Shown: positions 8,246-17,343, counted from the stretch's first letter. The stretch is DNA of 64,000 nt from Hyphomonas sp. (GCF_013823385.1 NZ_PNMA01000002.1:1-64000), one strand, 5' to 3'. Notes: a model not told the origin generated them from the sequence alone. A program made the numbers and translations.

Positions 8246-10729
8246 ATGAAATTTAAAACAGCCCTATCAGCGGCCGTTGCCGTTGTTGCGCTTTCCGCCG
8301 CCGCAGCCCCCGTCTGGGCACAGGCACAGGAAGGCGACTCTGCCCGAACCCTCGATACCGTCGTCACCGTCGGTACCCGCGTTGCCAACCGCTCTGCCCT
8401 CGATACCGCCGCCCCGGTAGACGTGGTGTCCGCAGAGACCATCCAGAATATCGGCGTCGGCGAGCTTAACCAGGCGCTCTCCGTCAACCTGCCTTCCTAC
8501 AACTTCCCCCGCCCTGCCCTGACCGATGGCACCGACTCCGTGCGCCCCGCCGCCCTGCGCGGCCTGGCGCCCGACCAGACCCTCGTGCTCGTCAATGGCA
8601 AGCGCCGCCACTCCGCCGCCCTCGTCAACGTCAACGGCTCGATCGGCCGCGGCGCTTCGGCGGTTGACCTCAACACCATCCCCTCGCTGGCCGTTGGCGG
8701 CGTGGAAGTCCTGCGCGATGGCGCCTCGGCCCTTTATGGTTCCGACGCGATTGCCGGCGTGGTCAACGTCCGCCTGCGCGAAGCCAATACCGGCGGCGCA
8801 GTCCAGGCGAGCTATGGCTGGCGCGAAACCGAATATACGACACCGGTCATCGCCCCGACCGCCGCAGGCGTGCCCAATCCCGGCAGCACGGTCAGCCGCA
8901 AACGCTCGGACGGCCATGTCCTGACCGTCGCCGGCTGGAAAGGCTACAGCCTCGGCGAAGATGGTTTCCTCACCATCACCGGCGAATACAAGGACCAGAA
9001 CCACACCGAACGCTCCGGCTATGACAGCCGCCAGCAATATCCGACCGTCTTCCCGGAAGGCGAAGCGATCATCAATCGCTTCAATGGCTGGACCGGCGAG
9101 CCCGACCTCGAACAGCTGAGCTTCTTCGCCAATGCAGGCTACACCCTCGCCAACGGTGTCGAGCTTTATGGCTGGGGCAGCTTCCAGGACCGCGAAACGG
9201 TGTCTGCCGGCTTCTTCCGCCGCGCCAATGATGCCCGCAACGTCATCGAGATCTACCCGAACGGCTTCCTGCCGAAGATCAACCCGACGACTACGGACTA
9301 TTCGGCCCTCGGCGGCGCCCGCTTCAACTGGGCCGGCTGGGATGTCGATGCCTCGCTCGGTTATGGCTCCAACAAGATGGAGTTCCAGATCATCGACACG
9401 CTGAACCGCTCGATCGGCCCGGCATCCAAGACCTCCTTCGACGCCGGTGGTTTTGAAGGCTCGCAGCTGGTGGCCAATATCGGCTTCGTCAAAGGCTTTG
9501 CCATGGACGGCCTCGCCTCCGATCTCAACGTGGCCTGGGGTGTGGAAGCGCGCAAGGAAACCTACGAAATCTTCGCAGGCGAGCCCGACTCCTACCGCAA
9601 TGGCGGCGTGCTGCTCGGCGGCGCCCCGACCGCGTCTGGCGCCCAGGTGTTCCCCGGCTTCCGCCCCGAAAACGAGCGTGACGAAGACCGCACCGCCGTC
9701 GGTATCTATGTCGACCTTGAAGCCAACGTCACCGACAAGCTGCTCGTCTCCGGCGCCGTGCGCGGCGAATCCTATTCGGACTTCGGCGAAGCCCTCACCG
9801 GCAAGCTCGCAGCCCGTTACGATCTGACCGAGAGCTTCGCAGTCCGCGGCTCGATCCAGAACGGCTTCCGCGCCCCGTCGCTGCAGCAGCAATACTTCAC
9901 CACCACCTCGACGAACTTCATCGGCGGCGTGCCCTTCGACATCACCACCTTCACGGTGGACGATCCGGTGGCCATCGCGCTCGGCGCAACTCCGCTGGAT
10001 GCAGAAAAGTCGGTCAACTACGCCCTCGGCTTCGTCTTCCGTGCCGGCGCCTTCAACCTCACGGTCGATGGATACCGGATTGATGTTGAAGACCGTATCG
10101 TCCTGTCGGAAAACCTCACCGCAGCCAACGTTCAGGCTTACCTGCAAGGGCTCGGCTTCGTCGGTTCGGGCGGCGGCCGCTTCTTCCTGAACGGCGTCGA
10201 CACCGAAACCACGGGCGTCGACATCATCGCCAACTACGCCTTCCCGGAAACGGAAATCGGCACCTTCCGCGGCACGCTCGGCGCCAACTTCAACAAGACC
10301 GAAGTGACGAAAGTGCCGGCCGTTCCGCAACTGGCAGCGCTTAATCCGGCCCCTGTCCTCTTCGGCCGCGTCAACGTCCTGACCCTCGAAGAAGGCGCCC
10401 CGAAGGACAAGTTCACCGGCCAGCTCGACTGGGAACGCGGCCCCTTCGCCGCCACCCTGCGCGCGATCCGCTATGGTGAAGTGCTGGTGCCCAACTCCAA
10501 CCCGGCCAGCGACTATACGCTCGATCCGAAAACGGTCATCGATCTGGAAGCCCGTTACACCTGGAACGACCGCCTCACGCTCGCCCTCGGCGCCGACAAC
10601 ATCCTGGACGAGTATCCCGATGCGGCCCCGGCAGCGCAGAATGGAACGGGCAATACGCCCTTCTCCACCTACTCGCCCTTCGGCTATTCGGGCCGCTTCG
10701 TCTACACGAAGGCTACCCTGAAATTCTAA
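8246..10729 (+). CDS. TonB-dependent outer-membrane receptor
   Basis: An 827-residue receptor with a clear signal peptide (MKFKTALSAAVAVVALSAAA, cleavage after VWAQA). It continues with the TonB box/plug region: DTVVTVGTR, a plug with PAALRGLAPDQTLVLVNGKRRH, and VEVLRDGASALYGSDAIAGVVNV. A long beta-barrel follows and ends in the aromatic residue Phe (ATLKF), as outer-membrane proteins do. The start at 8246 has GGAG nine bases upstream; the reading frame is open from 8159 but those codons would spoil the signal peptide. The ligand cannot be inferred. A strong terminator follows at 10754. Confidence 0.92.
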   Translation: MKFKTALSAAVAVVALSAAAAPVWAQAQEGDSARTLDTVVTVGTRVANRSALDTAAPVDVVSAETIQNIGVGELNQALSVNLPSYNFPRPALTDGTDSVRPAALRGLAPDQTLVLVNGKRRHSAALVNVNGSIGRGASAVDLNTIPSLAVGGVEVLRDGASALYGSDAIAGVVNVRLREANTGGAVQASYGWRETEYTTPVIAPTAAGVPNPGSTVSRKRSDGHVLTVAGWKGYSLGEDGFLTITGEYKDQNHTERSGYDSRQQYPTVFPEGEAIINRFNGWTGEPDLEQLSFFANAGYTLANGVELYGWGSFQDRETVSAGFFRRANDARNVIEIYPNGFLPKINPTTTDYSALGGARFNWAGWDVDASLGYGSNKMEFQIIDTLNRSIGPASKTSFDAGGFEGSQLVANIGFVKGFAMDGLASDLNVAWGVEARKETYEIFAGEPDSYRNGGVLLGGAPTASGAQVFPGFRPENERDEDRTAVGIYVDLEANVTDKLLVSGAVRGESYSDFGEALTGKLAARYDLTESFAVRGSIQNGFRAPSLQQQYFTTTSTNFIGGVPFDITTFTVDDPVAIALGATPLDAEKSVNYALGFVFRAGAFNLTVDGYRIDVEDRIVLSENLTAANVQAYLQGLGFVGSGGGRFFLNGVDTETTGVDIIANYAFPETEIGTFRGTLGANFNKTEVTKVPAVPQLAALNPAPVLFGRVNVLTLEEGAPKDKFTGQLDWERGPFAATLRAIRYGEVLVPNSNPASDYTLDPKTVIDLEARYTWNDRLTLALGADNILDEYPDAAPAAQNGTGNTPFSTYSPFGYSGRFVYTKATLKF

Positions 10730-10753
10730 GGCGCGATCCCTCCGCTTACCAAC

Positions 10754-10782
10754 AAACGCCGCCCTTCCGGGGCGGCGTTTTT
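10754..10782 (+). terminator. Rho-independent terminator after TonB receptor
   Basis: A GC-rich perfect stem (ACGCCGCCC paired with GGGCGGCGT, small TTCC-type loop) is followed by a run of T, 25 bases past the receptor stop codon. Confidence 0.88.
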
Positions 10783-10865
10783 CATTGCCCTGAGGGCAGC
10801 GCTTGATCTCTTCTGGCCCGCCCCTACTGTCCGGCGCCAGCACACGATCCTTGGGGGGAAACACT

Positions 10866-11693
10866 ATGGCCCGCATCCGCGCCAACGGCATTGAACTGGA
10901 ATATGACACGCTGGGAAATCCGGCCGACCCGGCCATCCTGCTGGTGATGGGCTTTGCCTTCCAGATGACCCGCTGGCCAGACGCCTTCCGCCAGGGCCTT
11001 GCCGAGGCTGGCTTCCATGTCATCCGGTTTGACAACCGGGATATTGGCCTCTCCCAGGAAATGGGCGGCTTTTCCAGCTATACCCTGAACGACCTTGCCG
11101 CCGATGCCGCCGGCCTGCTGGAAGCGCTCGGCATTGAGCGCGCGCATATTGTCGGGATGTCGATGGGCGGCATGATTGCCCAGCTGATGGCGCTCGACCA
11201 TCCGCAGAAGGTTCACAAGCTGGTTGCGATGATGACTTCGTCCGGCGCCCCGAACCTGCCCCCGCCCACCCAGGAAGCCCTCGCCGCGCTGACCGCCGTG
11301 CCGATGCAGCGCACGCCCGAGGCCATCGCCGACATCGCCGTGAAAGCCCAGCACGCCATCGGCTCGGCGCCGCATCTGCGCAACAGCGCAGATACCATCC
11401 GGCGCAATGCGATTGAGGACTTTCACCGCTCGGACCGGCCATTTGGCGTCATCCGTCAGTTCACGGCCATTCAGGCCCAGCCCCGCTGGCATGACCGTCT
11501 CGGCGCCGTCACGGCCCCTACCCTCGTATTGCACGGCAGCGATGATCCGCTGGTGCGCCCGGCGGCCGGCGAAGACATCGCCCGGCGCATTCCCGGCGCC
11601 CGCTTCAAGGCCCTTCCGGGCTGGGGCCATGATCTCGCCGACGCGCTGTCGGAAACCCTCGCCAGCGAGATCACAGCCTTCCTGAAAGCATGA
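10866..11693 (+). CDS. Alpha/beta hydrolase
   Basis: A 275-residue alpha/beta-hydrolase. It has FDNRDIGLS near residue 48, the nucleophile elbow GMSMGG near 98, the acid in VLHGSDDPLV near 222 and the catalytic His in GWGHDLA near 250. The overall pattern resembles TAP/DhaA-type esterases and aclacinomycin methylesterase-like enzymes. The start at 10866 has a strong site (GGGGGGAAAC) just upstream; the frame is open from 10803. It is a monocistronic gene that runs tail-to-tail with the cyclase-family lipoprotein gene. The substrate is unknown. Confidence 0.85.
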   Translation: MARIRANGIELEYDTLGNPADPAILLVMGFAFQMTRWPDAFRQGLAEAGFHVIRFDNRDIGLSQEMGGFSSYTLNDLAADAAGLLEALGIERAHIVGMSMGGMIAQLMALDHPQKVHKLVAMMTSSGAPNLPPPTQEALAALTAVPMQRTPEAIADIAVKAQHAIGSAPHLRNSADTIRRNAIEDFHRSDRPFGVIRQFTAIQAQPRWHDRLGAVTAPTLVLHGSDDPLVRPAAGEDIARRIPGARFKALPGWGHDLADALSETLASEITAFLKA

Positions 11694-11697
11694 TCCG

Positions 11698-12672
11698 TTA
11701 GCGGATGGCCACCGGGTTGATGATCGCCTGAACGGCGCCTTCAAGGCGCGGCGTGCCCAGCGTGAAGAAGAACTCCGTCACACCGTCTTCGGCCAGTTCA
11801 TGCGTCACCATATTCTCGAGGATGTAGACGCCATTCTTGGCCAGCAGTGTCAGGTGAACATCAAACGGCCGGGCCTCCTTCTCGAACGGGATCACTTCCA
11901 GCGCCCAGGTATCGGCGCCCACCGCGACGGCGCCAAGATCGGCCAGATACTGCGCCCCTTCCACGCCAGGGCCTGGCTCCGTCGGCGGAAGATCGGCAGA
12001 ACCTTCATTGGCCTTCATCGTGCCCGTATGGAAGAGAACCACATCCCCCTCCCCGATGCTGACACCGGCCGCCGCCATCGCCGCGTCGATCTCCGCCTTA
12101 TTGAAAGCTGTTCCGGCAGGCACCGGATTGCCAAACTGCTTGGTCATGTCCAGCAGCACGCCGCGCGTCGCCATCGGCGGCAGATCATGCGTGCCAAACT
12201 GGGTAAGCCCGCCGGTCGTCACAAAGTCCGCCACCGGCACACCGTTATAATAGCGATGGTCGATGCCCATATGGCCAAGCCCGTCAATCTGGCTGCCGAT
12301 GCCGATATAGGTGTTGACGAGATCGTCATTGCCCACCGCCTTGTTCTCGCCCAGCGGCGTGCCCGATCCGTCCGAGAGCTGAAGGATCGTCATGGAGAAG
12401 CTGCGCGGCCCGTATGCCGGCGTCTTGCGCCCGGTCACCTGGCCCAGCGCATAGGTCTTGCCCGTGGTGATCAGCTTGGCAGCTTCGGCTGTCTTCTCCG
12501 GCGAGAGCAGGTTCATAGCCCCGATCCGGTCCTCCGCGCCATAGCGGGAGGGATACCAGACCTCTTTCGCAGCCCCCTTTGCCCCCGGCGCCGGCGCCGG
12601 CGCGGCCTCATCCGCCGCCATATGCCCGCACGCCGCCACCAGCAGCACCGATGCCATCAGAACCTTCTTCAT
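11698..12672 (-). CDS. Cyclase-family lipoprotein
   Basis: A 324-residue member of the metal-dependent cyclase family (kynurenine formamidase-like, PF04199). The start at 12672 gives MKKVLMASVLLVAACGH, a lipoprotein signal with Cys near residue 15, and has a GGAGGAAG site upstream; earlier codons in the open frame lack this. The family metal segment appears as GIGSQIDGLGHMGID: the Asp and the second His are kept, but the first HxGTH block of kynurenine formamidase is changed, as in the larger subfamily. It probably hydrolyses or cyclises a small substrate in the periplasm. Confidence 0.78.
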   Translation of the reverse strand: MKKVLMASVLLVAACGHMAADEAAPAPAPGAKGAAKEVWYPSRYGAEDRIGAMNLLSPEKTAEAAKLITTGKTYALGQVTGRKTPAYGPRSFSMTILQLSDGSGTPLGENKAVGNDDLVNTYIGIGSQIDGLGHMGIDHRYYNGVPVADFVTTGGLTQFGTHDLPPMATRGVLLDMTKQFGNPVPAGTAFNKAEIDAAMAAAGVSIGEGDVVLFHTGTMKANEGSADLPPTEPGPGVEGAQYLADLGAVAVGADTWALEVIPFEKEARPFDVHLTLLAKNGVYILENMVTHELAEDGVTEFFFTLGTPRLEGAVQAIINPVAIR

Positions 12673-12738
12673 CGCTTCCTCCCGATTTTCTGTTTCTGGG
12701 AGAAAGCCTAGCGCCGGATCGCGCCTGCGCAACCCGTA

Positions 12739-13686
12739 TCAGGCCCGGCGCACCAGGAAGCCCGCCCGCGGGAAATGCACATGGATGGTCTCGGCCACGT
12801 CGCTCACCCGCTGCAGGATCACGCGCTGGCTGTCGGCATGCACCAGCTCGCCCTCCACCCAGTCCTGGCCGTAATCGTCTGGCGCCACCGCCACATGCTC
12901 GCCCGGCGCAAAGCCCTGCGGTTCGTTGCGCGTGGTTGCCGCCACCAGGCGCGGGGCCGCATCCTTGGCAATCGCAATGGCCTGAGCCGGCGTGATCGTC
13001 TCGGGCGTCTGGCCTTCCACTTCGGTCAGCCGGTCATACCAGGCCCGCGTCAGCGGCGCGCTCTCGAAACAGGCATCGGCAAAGGCCGGCACGGCCTGCT
13101 TCATCCACCACACATTCATGTAGGCATGCACATCGACAAAGCCCGGCTTCGCGCCGATCAGATACAGCCCGCCGCCCGCGCCCTTGGCGCCCGCCAGCCG
13201 CTCCTCCAGCAGCATCAGCCGCGCCCGCCACTGGTCGCGCATCATCGGCGCCACCGCCTTCATCGCCGGGATGTTGAACGGCCGCCCGGAAAGCTGCTCG
13301 CGGTCCTTGATGAAGGCTTCGGGCACATTGTCCCCGATCTCGCCAAAGATCACCGCCACCGAAGACTGGAACCAGCGCCCGTCGCTCCAGCCCGCCACCA
13401 TCTGCGAAAGGCCCTCATGGCCCGGCAGTTTCAGCGACACCATCGGATAGCGGATATCCAGCTCCCGCAGGATGATCGCCGTGTCGCAATAGATATCCGC
13501 GCCGATCTGCAGCACCGGAATGCGCCGGTAGCCGCCCGTCAGCGGGATAAGGTCGGGCTTGGGCATGATCGAGGGCTGCTCGACCCTCGCATAGGCGAGG
13601 TTCTTGAGGCGAAGCGTCAGGCGCACCTTCTCGGCATAGGGCGATGCAGGATATTCGTGCAGGATAATGCTGCGGGCGTCCGCCAT
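12739..13686 (-). CDS. Glutathione S-transferase family protein
   Basis: A 315-residue protein with an N-terminal thioredoxin-like GST domain: LHEYPASPYAEKVRLTLRLK, then the cis-Pro segment RIPVLQIGADIYCDTAIILREL. A longer helical C-terminal domain and an extra tail of about 90 residues follow. Ser/Tyr at the start of helix 1 could be the glutathione-activating residue. The start at 13686 is preceded by GGGAGG; the frame extends to 13791 but those residues do not fit the fold. The substrate is unknown. Confidence 0.8.
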   Translation of the reverse strand: MADARSIILHEYPASPYAEKVRLTLRLKNLAYARVEQPSIMPKPDLIPLTGGYRRIPVLQIGADIYCDTAIILRELDIRYPMVSLKLPGHEGLSQMVAGWSDGRWFQSSVAVIFGEIGDNVPEAFIKDREQLSGRPFNIPAMKAVAPMMRDQWRARLMLLEERLAGAKGAGGGLYLIGAKPGFVDVHAYMNVWWMKQAVPAFADACFESAPLTRAWYDRLTEVEGQTPETITPAQAIAIAKDAAPRLVAATTRNEPQGFAPGEHVAVAPDDYGQDWVEGELVHADSQRVILQRVSDVAETIHVHFPRAGFLVRRA

Positions 13687-13835
13687 GGTAACCGTTTGCC
13701 TCCCAGGCTGTTTTTGGGGCGCACTCTGCGCGCGTTCCTGTTTGCAGGAAAGTGTAAATTCCGCCCTTAACTCTGGGATAAGAAACGGCAAGAATCGGGT
13801 GGCGCCGCCCTGGCGGCTCCGGCAAACTCCCCTCC

Positions 13836-14720
13836 ATGGCAGACACCCTCTCCCCCCTCGACGAACGCGCCCGCGCCTATGCCCGCATGGCCAAGGCTCT
13901 CGAATGGCTGGGCGACACCTGGCAGGAATGGCCCGGCCTTGACGCCGCCGCCCGGGCCATGGGCCTCTCGCCGCATCATTTCCAGCGCGAGTTCACCCGC
14001 TGGGCCGGCATCAGCCCGAAACAGTTCCAGGGCGCCCTTGCCCATGCCGCTGCGGGCGATCTCCTGCGCCAGGGCGCCAGCGTGCTGGACGCCAGCCTCG
14101 AGACCGGCCTTTCCGGCCCAGGGCGCCTGCACGACCTTTTCATCGCCCATGAAGGCCTCACCCCCGGCGAAGCCAAATCCGGCGGCAAGGGCGCAGACCT
14201 TACCCTCGGCAAGGCGCCCACCCCCTTCGGCATGGGCGCCTGGCTGATTGGCCCGCGCGGCCTCATCGCGCTCGGCTTCATCGACGAGGAGGCCGCCCCG
14301 CGCACCGGCTTCGAGCATCAGGGCCGCCAGGAAGAAGACGCCTTCGCCAATCTCGCCGCCCGCTATCCCGCCGCCACGATCCGCCGGGATGACGCCGCCG
14401 CCGAGCGCATGGCGCGGGACGTGTTCGAGGATGGCGCGCCCCTGCCCGTCTGCCTCTATGGCACGCCTTTCCGCCGTCAGGTCTGGCGCGCGCTGCTGGA
14501 TATTCCAGCCGGCGAAACCTGCACCTATGGGCGCCTGGCCGCCGCGATCGAGGCGCCCAGGGCCTCCCGCGCGGTCGGCGCGGCGGTCGGGGCCAACCCG
14601 GTCAGCTGGTTCATCCCCTGCCACCGGGCCCTTGCAGCCGATGGCCGGCTGCATAACTATCATTGGGGTGTGGCGCGAAAGCGCGCCATGCTGGTATACG
14701 AACGCGCCCATCTGGCCTGA
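13836..14720 (+). CDS. AraC-type HTH / methylated-DNA-protein-cysteine methyltransferase (Ada-like)
   Basis: A 294-residue two-domain protein. Residues about 15-100 form an AraC-type DNA-binding region (LDAAARAMGLSPHHFQREF). The C-terminal part is an O6-alkylguanine-DNA alkyltransferase with FRRQVWRALLDIPAGET, the HTH segment TYGRLAAAI and the acceptor Cys 262 in IPCHRAL. The N-terminal phosphotriester-repair zinc domain of E. coli Ada is absent, as in many alphaproteobacterial homologues. It should repair O6-methylguanine and may regulate its own synthesis. Divergent from the GST gene. Confidence 0.88.
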   Translation: MADTLSPLDERARAYARMAKALEWLGDTWQEWPGLDAAARAMGLSPHHFQREFTRWAGISPKQFQGALAHAAAGDLLRQGASVLDASLETGLSGPGRLHDLFIAHEGLTPGEAKSGGKGADLTLGKAPTPFGMGAWLIGPRGLIALGFIDEEAAPRTGFEHQGRQEEDAFANLAARYPAATIRRDDAAAERMARDVFEDGAPLPVCLYGTPFRRQVWRALLDIPAGETCTYGRLAAAIEAPRASRAVGAAVGANPVSWFIPCHRALAADGRLHNYHWGVARKRAMLVYERAHLA

Positions 14721-14780
14721 TCCTCAAGGGGGCCAGCCAGCTTCGGGCGCCCAATTCTGGCCCTGAAGCGGACCTGACCC

Positions 14781-15239
14781 ATGTGGCTCTACTTTCTTCT
14801 CATCTTTGCCATCCTGGCCTGGGGTGCCCACCTTGGCTGGCGGTGGAAACAGACGCGGGAATTTGCGCCCCAGCTGCTCGCCCTGCGCCAGCAATCGGGT
14901 GAATTGCCTCCTGGCATTGACGAGAAGGAGTTCACCGATCTCTATCTCCGCGCCGAAGGCCCCCGCGCCGCCACCTATATCTATGTCTGCGCCGCCCTGC
15001 TGACGCTGGGCCTCGCCCCGTTGATCGCCGTGTTCAACATGATCTGGGACACTTTCTGGCAGCTCTCGGGCACCTCCCCAGTGTTCGAGCGCGGCACCCT
15101 GATCCACACCTTCAGCATCTTCCTCGCCTTCATGGGCGTGACGGTGCTGCTCCTCGCCGCCGCCCTGCGCCGCTACTACACCCTGACACCGCCAAACCTC
15201 CGGCAGGTCATCCGTAATCTGAAGGAAGCCTATTCATGA
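14781..15239 (+). CDS. Three-helix membrane protein, unrecognised
   Basis: A 152-residue protein with a hydrophobic N-terminal helix (residues 2-18), a soluble loop of about 50 residues, a second helix at about 66-86 and a third at about 112-130, then a basic tail. No family is recognised. Its stop overlaps the start of the VOC gene (ATGA), so the two are co-translated. Confidence 0.7.
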   Translation: MWLYFLLIFAILAWGAHLGWRWKQTREFAPQLLALRQQSGELPPGIDEKEFTDLYLRAEGPRAATYIYVCAALLTLGLAPLIAVFNMIWDTFWQLSGTSPVFERGTLIHTFSIFLAFMGVTVLLLAAALRRYYTLTPPNLRQVIRNLKEAYS

Positions 15240-15709
15240 GCCCTGAATTCCTCCACACCATGATCCGCGTCGGCGACATTGACGCGGCCAAGCGCTTCTT
15301 CTGCGACGGCCTCGGCCTCACCGAAGTCACCCGGTACGACAATGAAGCCGGGCGCTTCACCCTGGTCTTCCTCGCCGCCCCGGCAGACATCGCCCGCAAT
15401 GGCGGCGTGCCCGAAGGCGCCTCCCCAACATCGCTCAATATCCCGATGGTGGAACTCACCCATAACTGGGACGAGACCGAATATGCCGGCGGGCGCAATT
15501 TCGGCCACCTCGCCTATCAGGTCGAAGACATCTACGCCGCCACCCAGCGCTTTGCCGATCTCGGCGTCACGATCAATCGTCCGCCCAGAGACGGCCGGAT
15601 GACCTTCATCCGCTCCCCCGACGGCATCTCCGTCGAACTCCTCCAGAAGGGCAAACCGCTGGCCCCGCAAGAGCCCTGGGCCAGCGCCCCGAATATCGGG
15701 GCCTGGTAA
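15236..15709 (+). CDS. VOC-family glyoxalase/lactoylglutathione lyase-like protein
   Basis: A 157-residue vicinal-oxygen-chelate protein with two beta-alpha-beta-beta-beta repeats. Metal-ligand positions of glyoxalase I are all present by eye: His in EFLHTMIRV, Glu in VELTHNWD, His in FGHLAYQV and Glu in SVELLQKG. It probably isomerises the methylglyoxal-glutathione adduct, but related VOC enzymes share these ligands. It is coupled by a 4-base overlap to the upstream membrane protein. The C-terminal tail after the last ligand is longer than in E. coli GloA. Confidence 0.82.
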   Translation: MSPEFLHTMIRVGDIDAAKRFFCDGLGLTEVTRYDNEAGRFTLVFLAAPADIARNGGVPEGASPTSLNIPMVELTHNWDETEYAGGRNFGHLAYQVEDIYAATQRFADLGVTINRPPRDGRMTFIRSPDGISVELLQKGKPLAPQEPWASAPNIGAW

Positions 15710-15750
15710 GAAGGAGGATAAGCCCCCCGCCTATCCAACACCTCCCACCC

Positions 15751-15785
15751 GTCATCCCGGAATTTGCGGAGCAAATATCCGGGAC
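15751..15785. repeat. GTCATCCCGG palindromic repeat 1
   Basis: This starts GTCATCCCGG and folds into a hairpin (CCCGGA..TTTGC paired with GCAAA..TCCGGG around GGA). It is one of three related units here, 42 bases after the VOC gene stop. Such palindromes are dispersed in many alphaproteobacterial genomes. Confidence 0.75.
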
Positions 15786-15809
15786 CCAGAAAGCCCCTCC
15801 ACCCCCCGT

Positions 15810-15855
15810 GTCATCCCGGCCAAGGCCGCGCAGCGGCCGCAGAGCCGGGACCTGC
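15810..15855. repeat. GTCATCCCGG palindromic repeat 2
   Basis: Same ten-base head as repeat 1. The stem pairs CCCGGC with GCCGGG and GGCCGC with GCGGCC around GCAG. It lies in the same orientation as repeat 1. Confidence 0.75.
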
Positions 15856-15879
15856 TCACGGTTTGCAGAGCGCCCTCAC

Positions 15880-15919
15880 CAAGGTCCCGGATCACCGCTG
15901 CGCGGTGTCCGGGATGACA
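15880..15919. repeat. GTCATCCCGG palindromic repeat 3, inverted
   Basis: Ends in CCGGGATGAC, the reverse complement of the shared head, so it is inverted relative to repeats 1 and 2. The stem pairs CCCGGA with TCCGGG and ACCGC with GCGGT around TGC. Confidence 0.75.
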
Positions 15920-16296
15920 CGCGCGGAGAAAACCTTATCCGACCGGGTGTCCCGTTCCCCCACATTACACGCATCCTCCCCACAGGAGCCGCGCCGGTAC
16001 CGTTCGGTTTGGGGGGAGGGGCGCCCCGGAGGATGGGAGGCGGTGGACGTAACGGCCCACCGCAACCCTAGGGACGTTGATCCAGGCAAGCCGGACCAAA
16101 AAGCCGGTAGAGAACCCCGACTGGCCCGCCTCTCACCCGAGAGGTCACGTGAGCAATGGTAAGTGGTCAAGGCCTGGCAGCGCCGAAGTCATCCCGAAAA
16201 CTGCCCGAAACTCCGGCGGCAGTGCGCGGCGGGCGAATGCGCCCACACCGCAACAGTAAAACTTAAACCACCGGGCGCCGCGGCGCCCGCCGCGCA

Positions 16297-16372
16297 GGCT
16301 CCACTTCAAGTGAGCCGACCGAACTGCTCCGAACCCGGATGGCCCCGCCAATCCGGATACAGCCGCATGGAG
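16297..16372 (+). ncRNA. Structured RNA-like motif, copy 2
   Basis: First hairpin at 16297-16316 (GGCTC paired with GAGCC), a four-base spacer, GAACTGCTCCGAAC, then the second hairpin at 16335-16356, which is a perfect CCGGATGGC/GCC-ATCCGG stem with a CCC loop, then ATACAGCCGCATGGA. Compared with copy 1 at the window start, the second hairpin and linker are nearly identical and the first hairpin keeps its place but not its sequence. It lies in a gene-free region, just downstream of the convergent truB stop. No downstream gene follows on the plus strand, which argues against a simple leader and for an independent RNA or a DNA element. Confidence 0.4.
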
Positions 16373-16401
16373 ACACGCCGCACCAGCATTCCGGCGACCG
16401 G

Positions 16402-17343
16402 CTACCCGGTAAAAACGCGCACCGGCTCGAACTGTCCGGCGCGGACTTCGCCCAGCGCAATCGCCTCCTCACCCATAAGGGCAAGGGCAACCCGGTCGTC
16501 CTCATCGCTGCGCCCTTCGCGCCAGCCTTCCACCACATGCGGCAGCAGGACAATCGAGCGCCCCTGGCGGATATTGGCCGCGTCATGCGGGCTGATCTGC
16601 ACCTGCGGCATGCCGGAGAGGACCGCATGCAGTGGCTGCAGCTTCGTCATCAGGGCGGGCTTGTCCTCCTTCAGCGCCTCCAGATCGGCAAGGGAGACGG
16701 CCGATTGCGCCCCGAAAGCGCCGACGCGGTTGCGGCGAAGCTGGGTGATATGGCCCTCCGCGCCCAGATCATTGGCCAGATCCCGCGCCAGCGCCCGGAC
16801 ATAGAAGCCCTTGCCCGAGACGACATGGATCACCGTATGATCGGCGTCCGGCATACCGATCACGCTGGCGGCATGCACATCCACCTCGCGGGCCTCCAAC
16901 TCGAACGCTTCGCCTTCCCGCGCCAGGTCATAGGCCCGTTCGCCCGCCACCTTGATGGCGGAATATTTCGGCGGCACCTGCTGGATCGTCCCGATATAGC
17001 GCTTCAGCGCCGCTTCGATGGCGGCCCGGTCCGGGCGCACATCTGAGGTGGCAATCACTTCGGCTTCGGCGTCCTGGCTGGCGGTCGAAATGCCCCAGCG
17101 GATGGTGAAGACATATTCCTTGTGCGCGTCCATCGCCCACTGGACGGTCTTGGTCGCTTGGCCGAGCGCGATGGGGAGGATACCGTCCGCCAGCGGATCA
17201 AGCGTGCCGCCATGGCCCACCTTGTCGGCATTGTAGAGCCGCTTGATGATGGCCACCGCCTGGGTGGAGGTCATGTCGACCGGCTTGAAAAGATTGATCC
17301 AGCCCGTGATGGGCTCGCCTTTGCGCTTACGTTGGCGGGACAC
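16402..17343 (-). CDS. truB: tRNA pseudouridine(55) synthase
   Basis: A 313-residue enzyme that makes pseudouridine 55 in the T-loop of tRNAs. It shows GWINLFKPVDMTSTQAV, the catalytic-Asp motif GHGGTLDPLADGILPI, and the RNA-binding block GFYVRALARDLANDLG. The start is a GTG at 17343 with GGAG eight bases upstream; the frame is open to 17469, but that N-terminus is unlike the family. It is the last gene of the nusA-infB-rbfA region, though separated from rbfA here by a DUF-like membrane protein gene. rpsO, its usual neighbour, is absent. Confidence 0.93.
   Translation of the reverse strand: MSRQRKRKGEPITGWINLFKPVDMTSTQAVAIIKRLYNADKVGHGGTLDPLADGILPIALGQATKTVQWAMDAHKEYVFTIRWGISTASQDAEAEVIATSDVRPDRAAIEAALKRYIGTIQQVPPKYSAIKVAGERAYDLAREGEAFELEAREVDVHAASVIGMPDADHTVIHVVSGKGFYVRALARDLANDLGAEGHITQLRRNRVGAFGAQSAVSLADLEALKEDKPALMTKLQPLHAVLSGMPQVQISPHDAANIRQGRSIVLLPHVVEGWREGRSDEDDRVALALMGEEAIALGEVRAGQFEPVRVFTG

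Larger units (their letters stand above)
15710..16401. other. 690-base gene-free region rich in palindromes
   Basis: No convincing gene lies between the VOC gene and the truB stop. It holds three GTCATCCCGG-type palindromes (15751-15920), a GC-rich skewed stretch (16000-16060), a perfect 16-base palindrome at 16273-16288, and the second copy of the hairpin motif of the window start (16297-16372). Short ORFs here are out of frame with each other and lack binding sites. Confidence 0.7.

Noticed and set aside
8267-11035. 922-codon minus-strand ORF opposite the TonB receptor
   Set aside because: The receptor on the plus strand has signal peptide, plug and barrel motifs; the antisense frame is a composition artefact.
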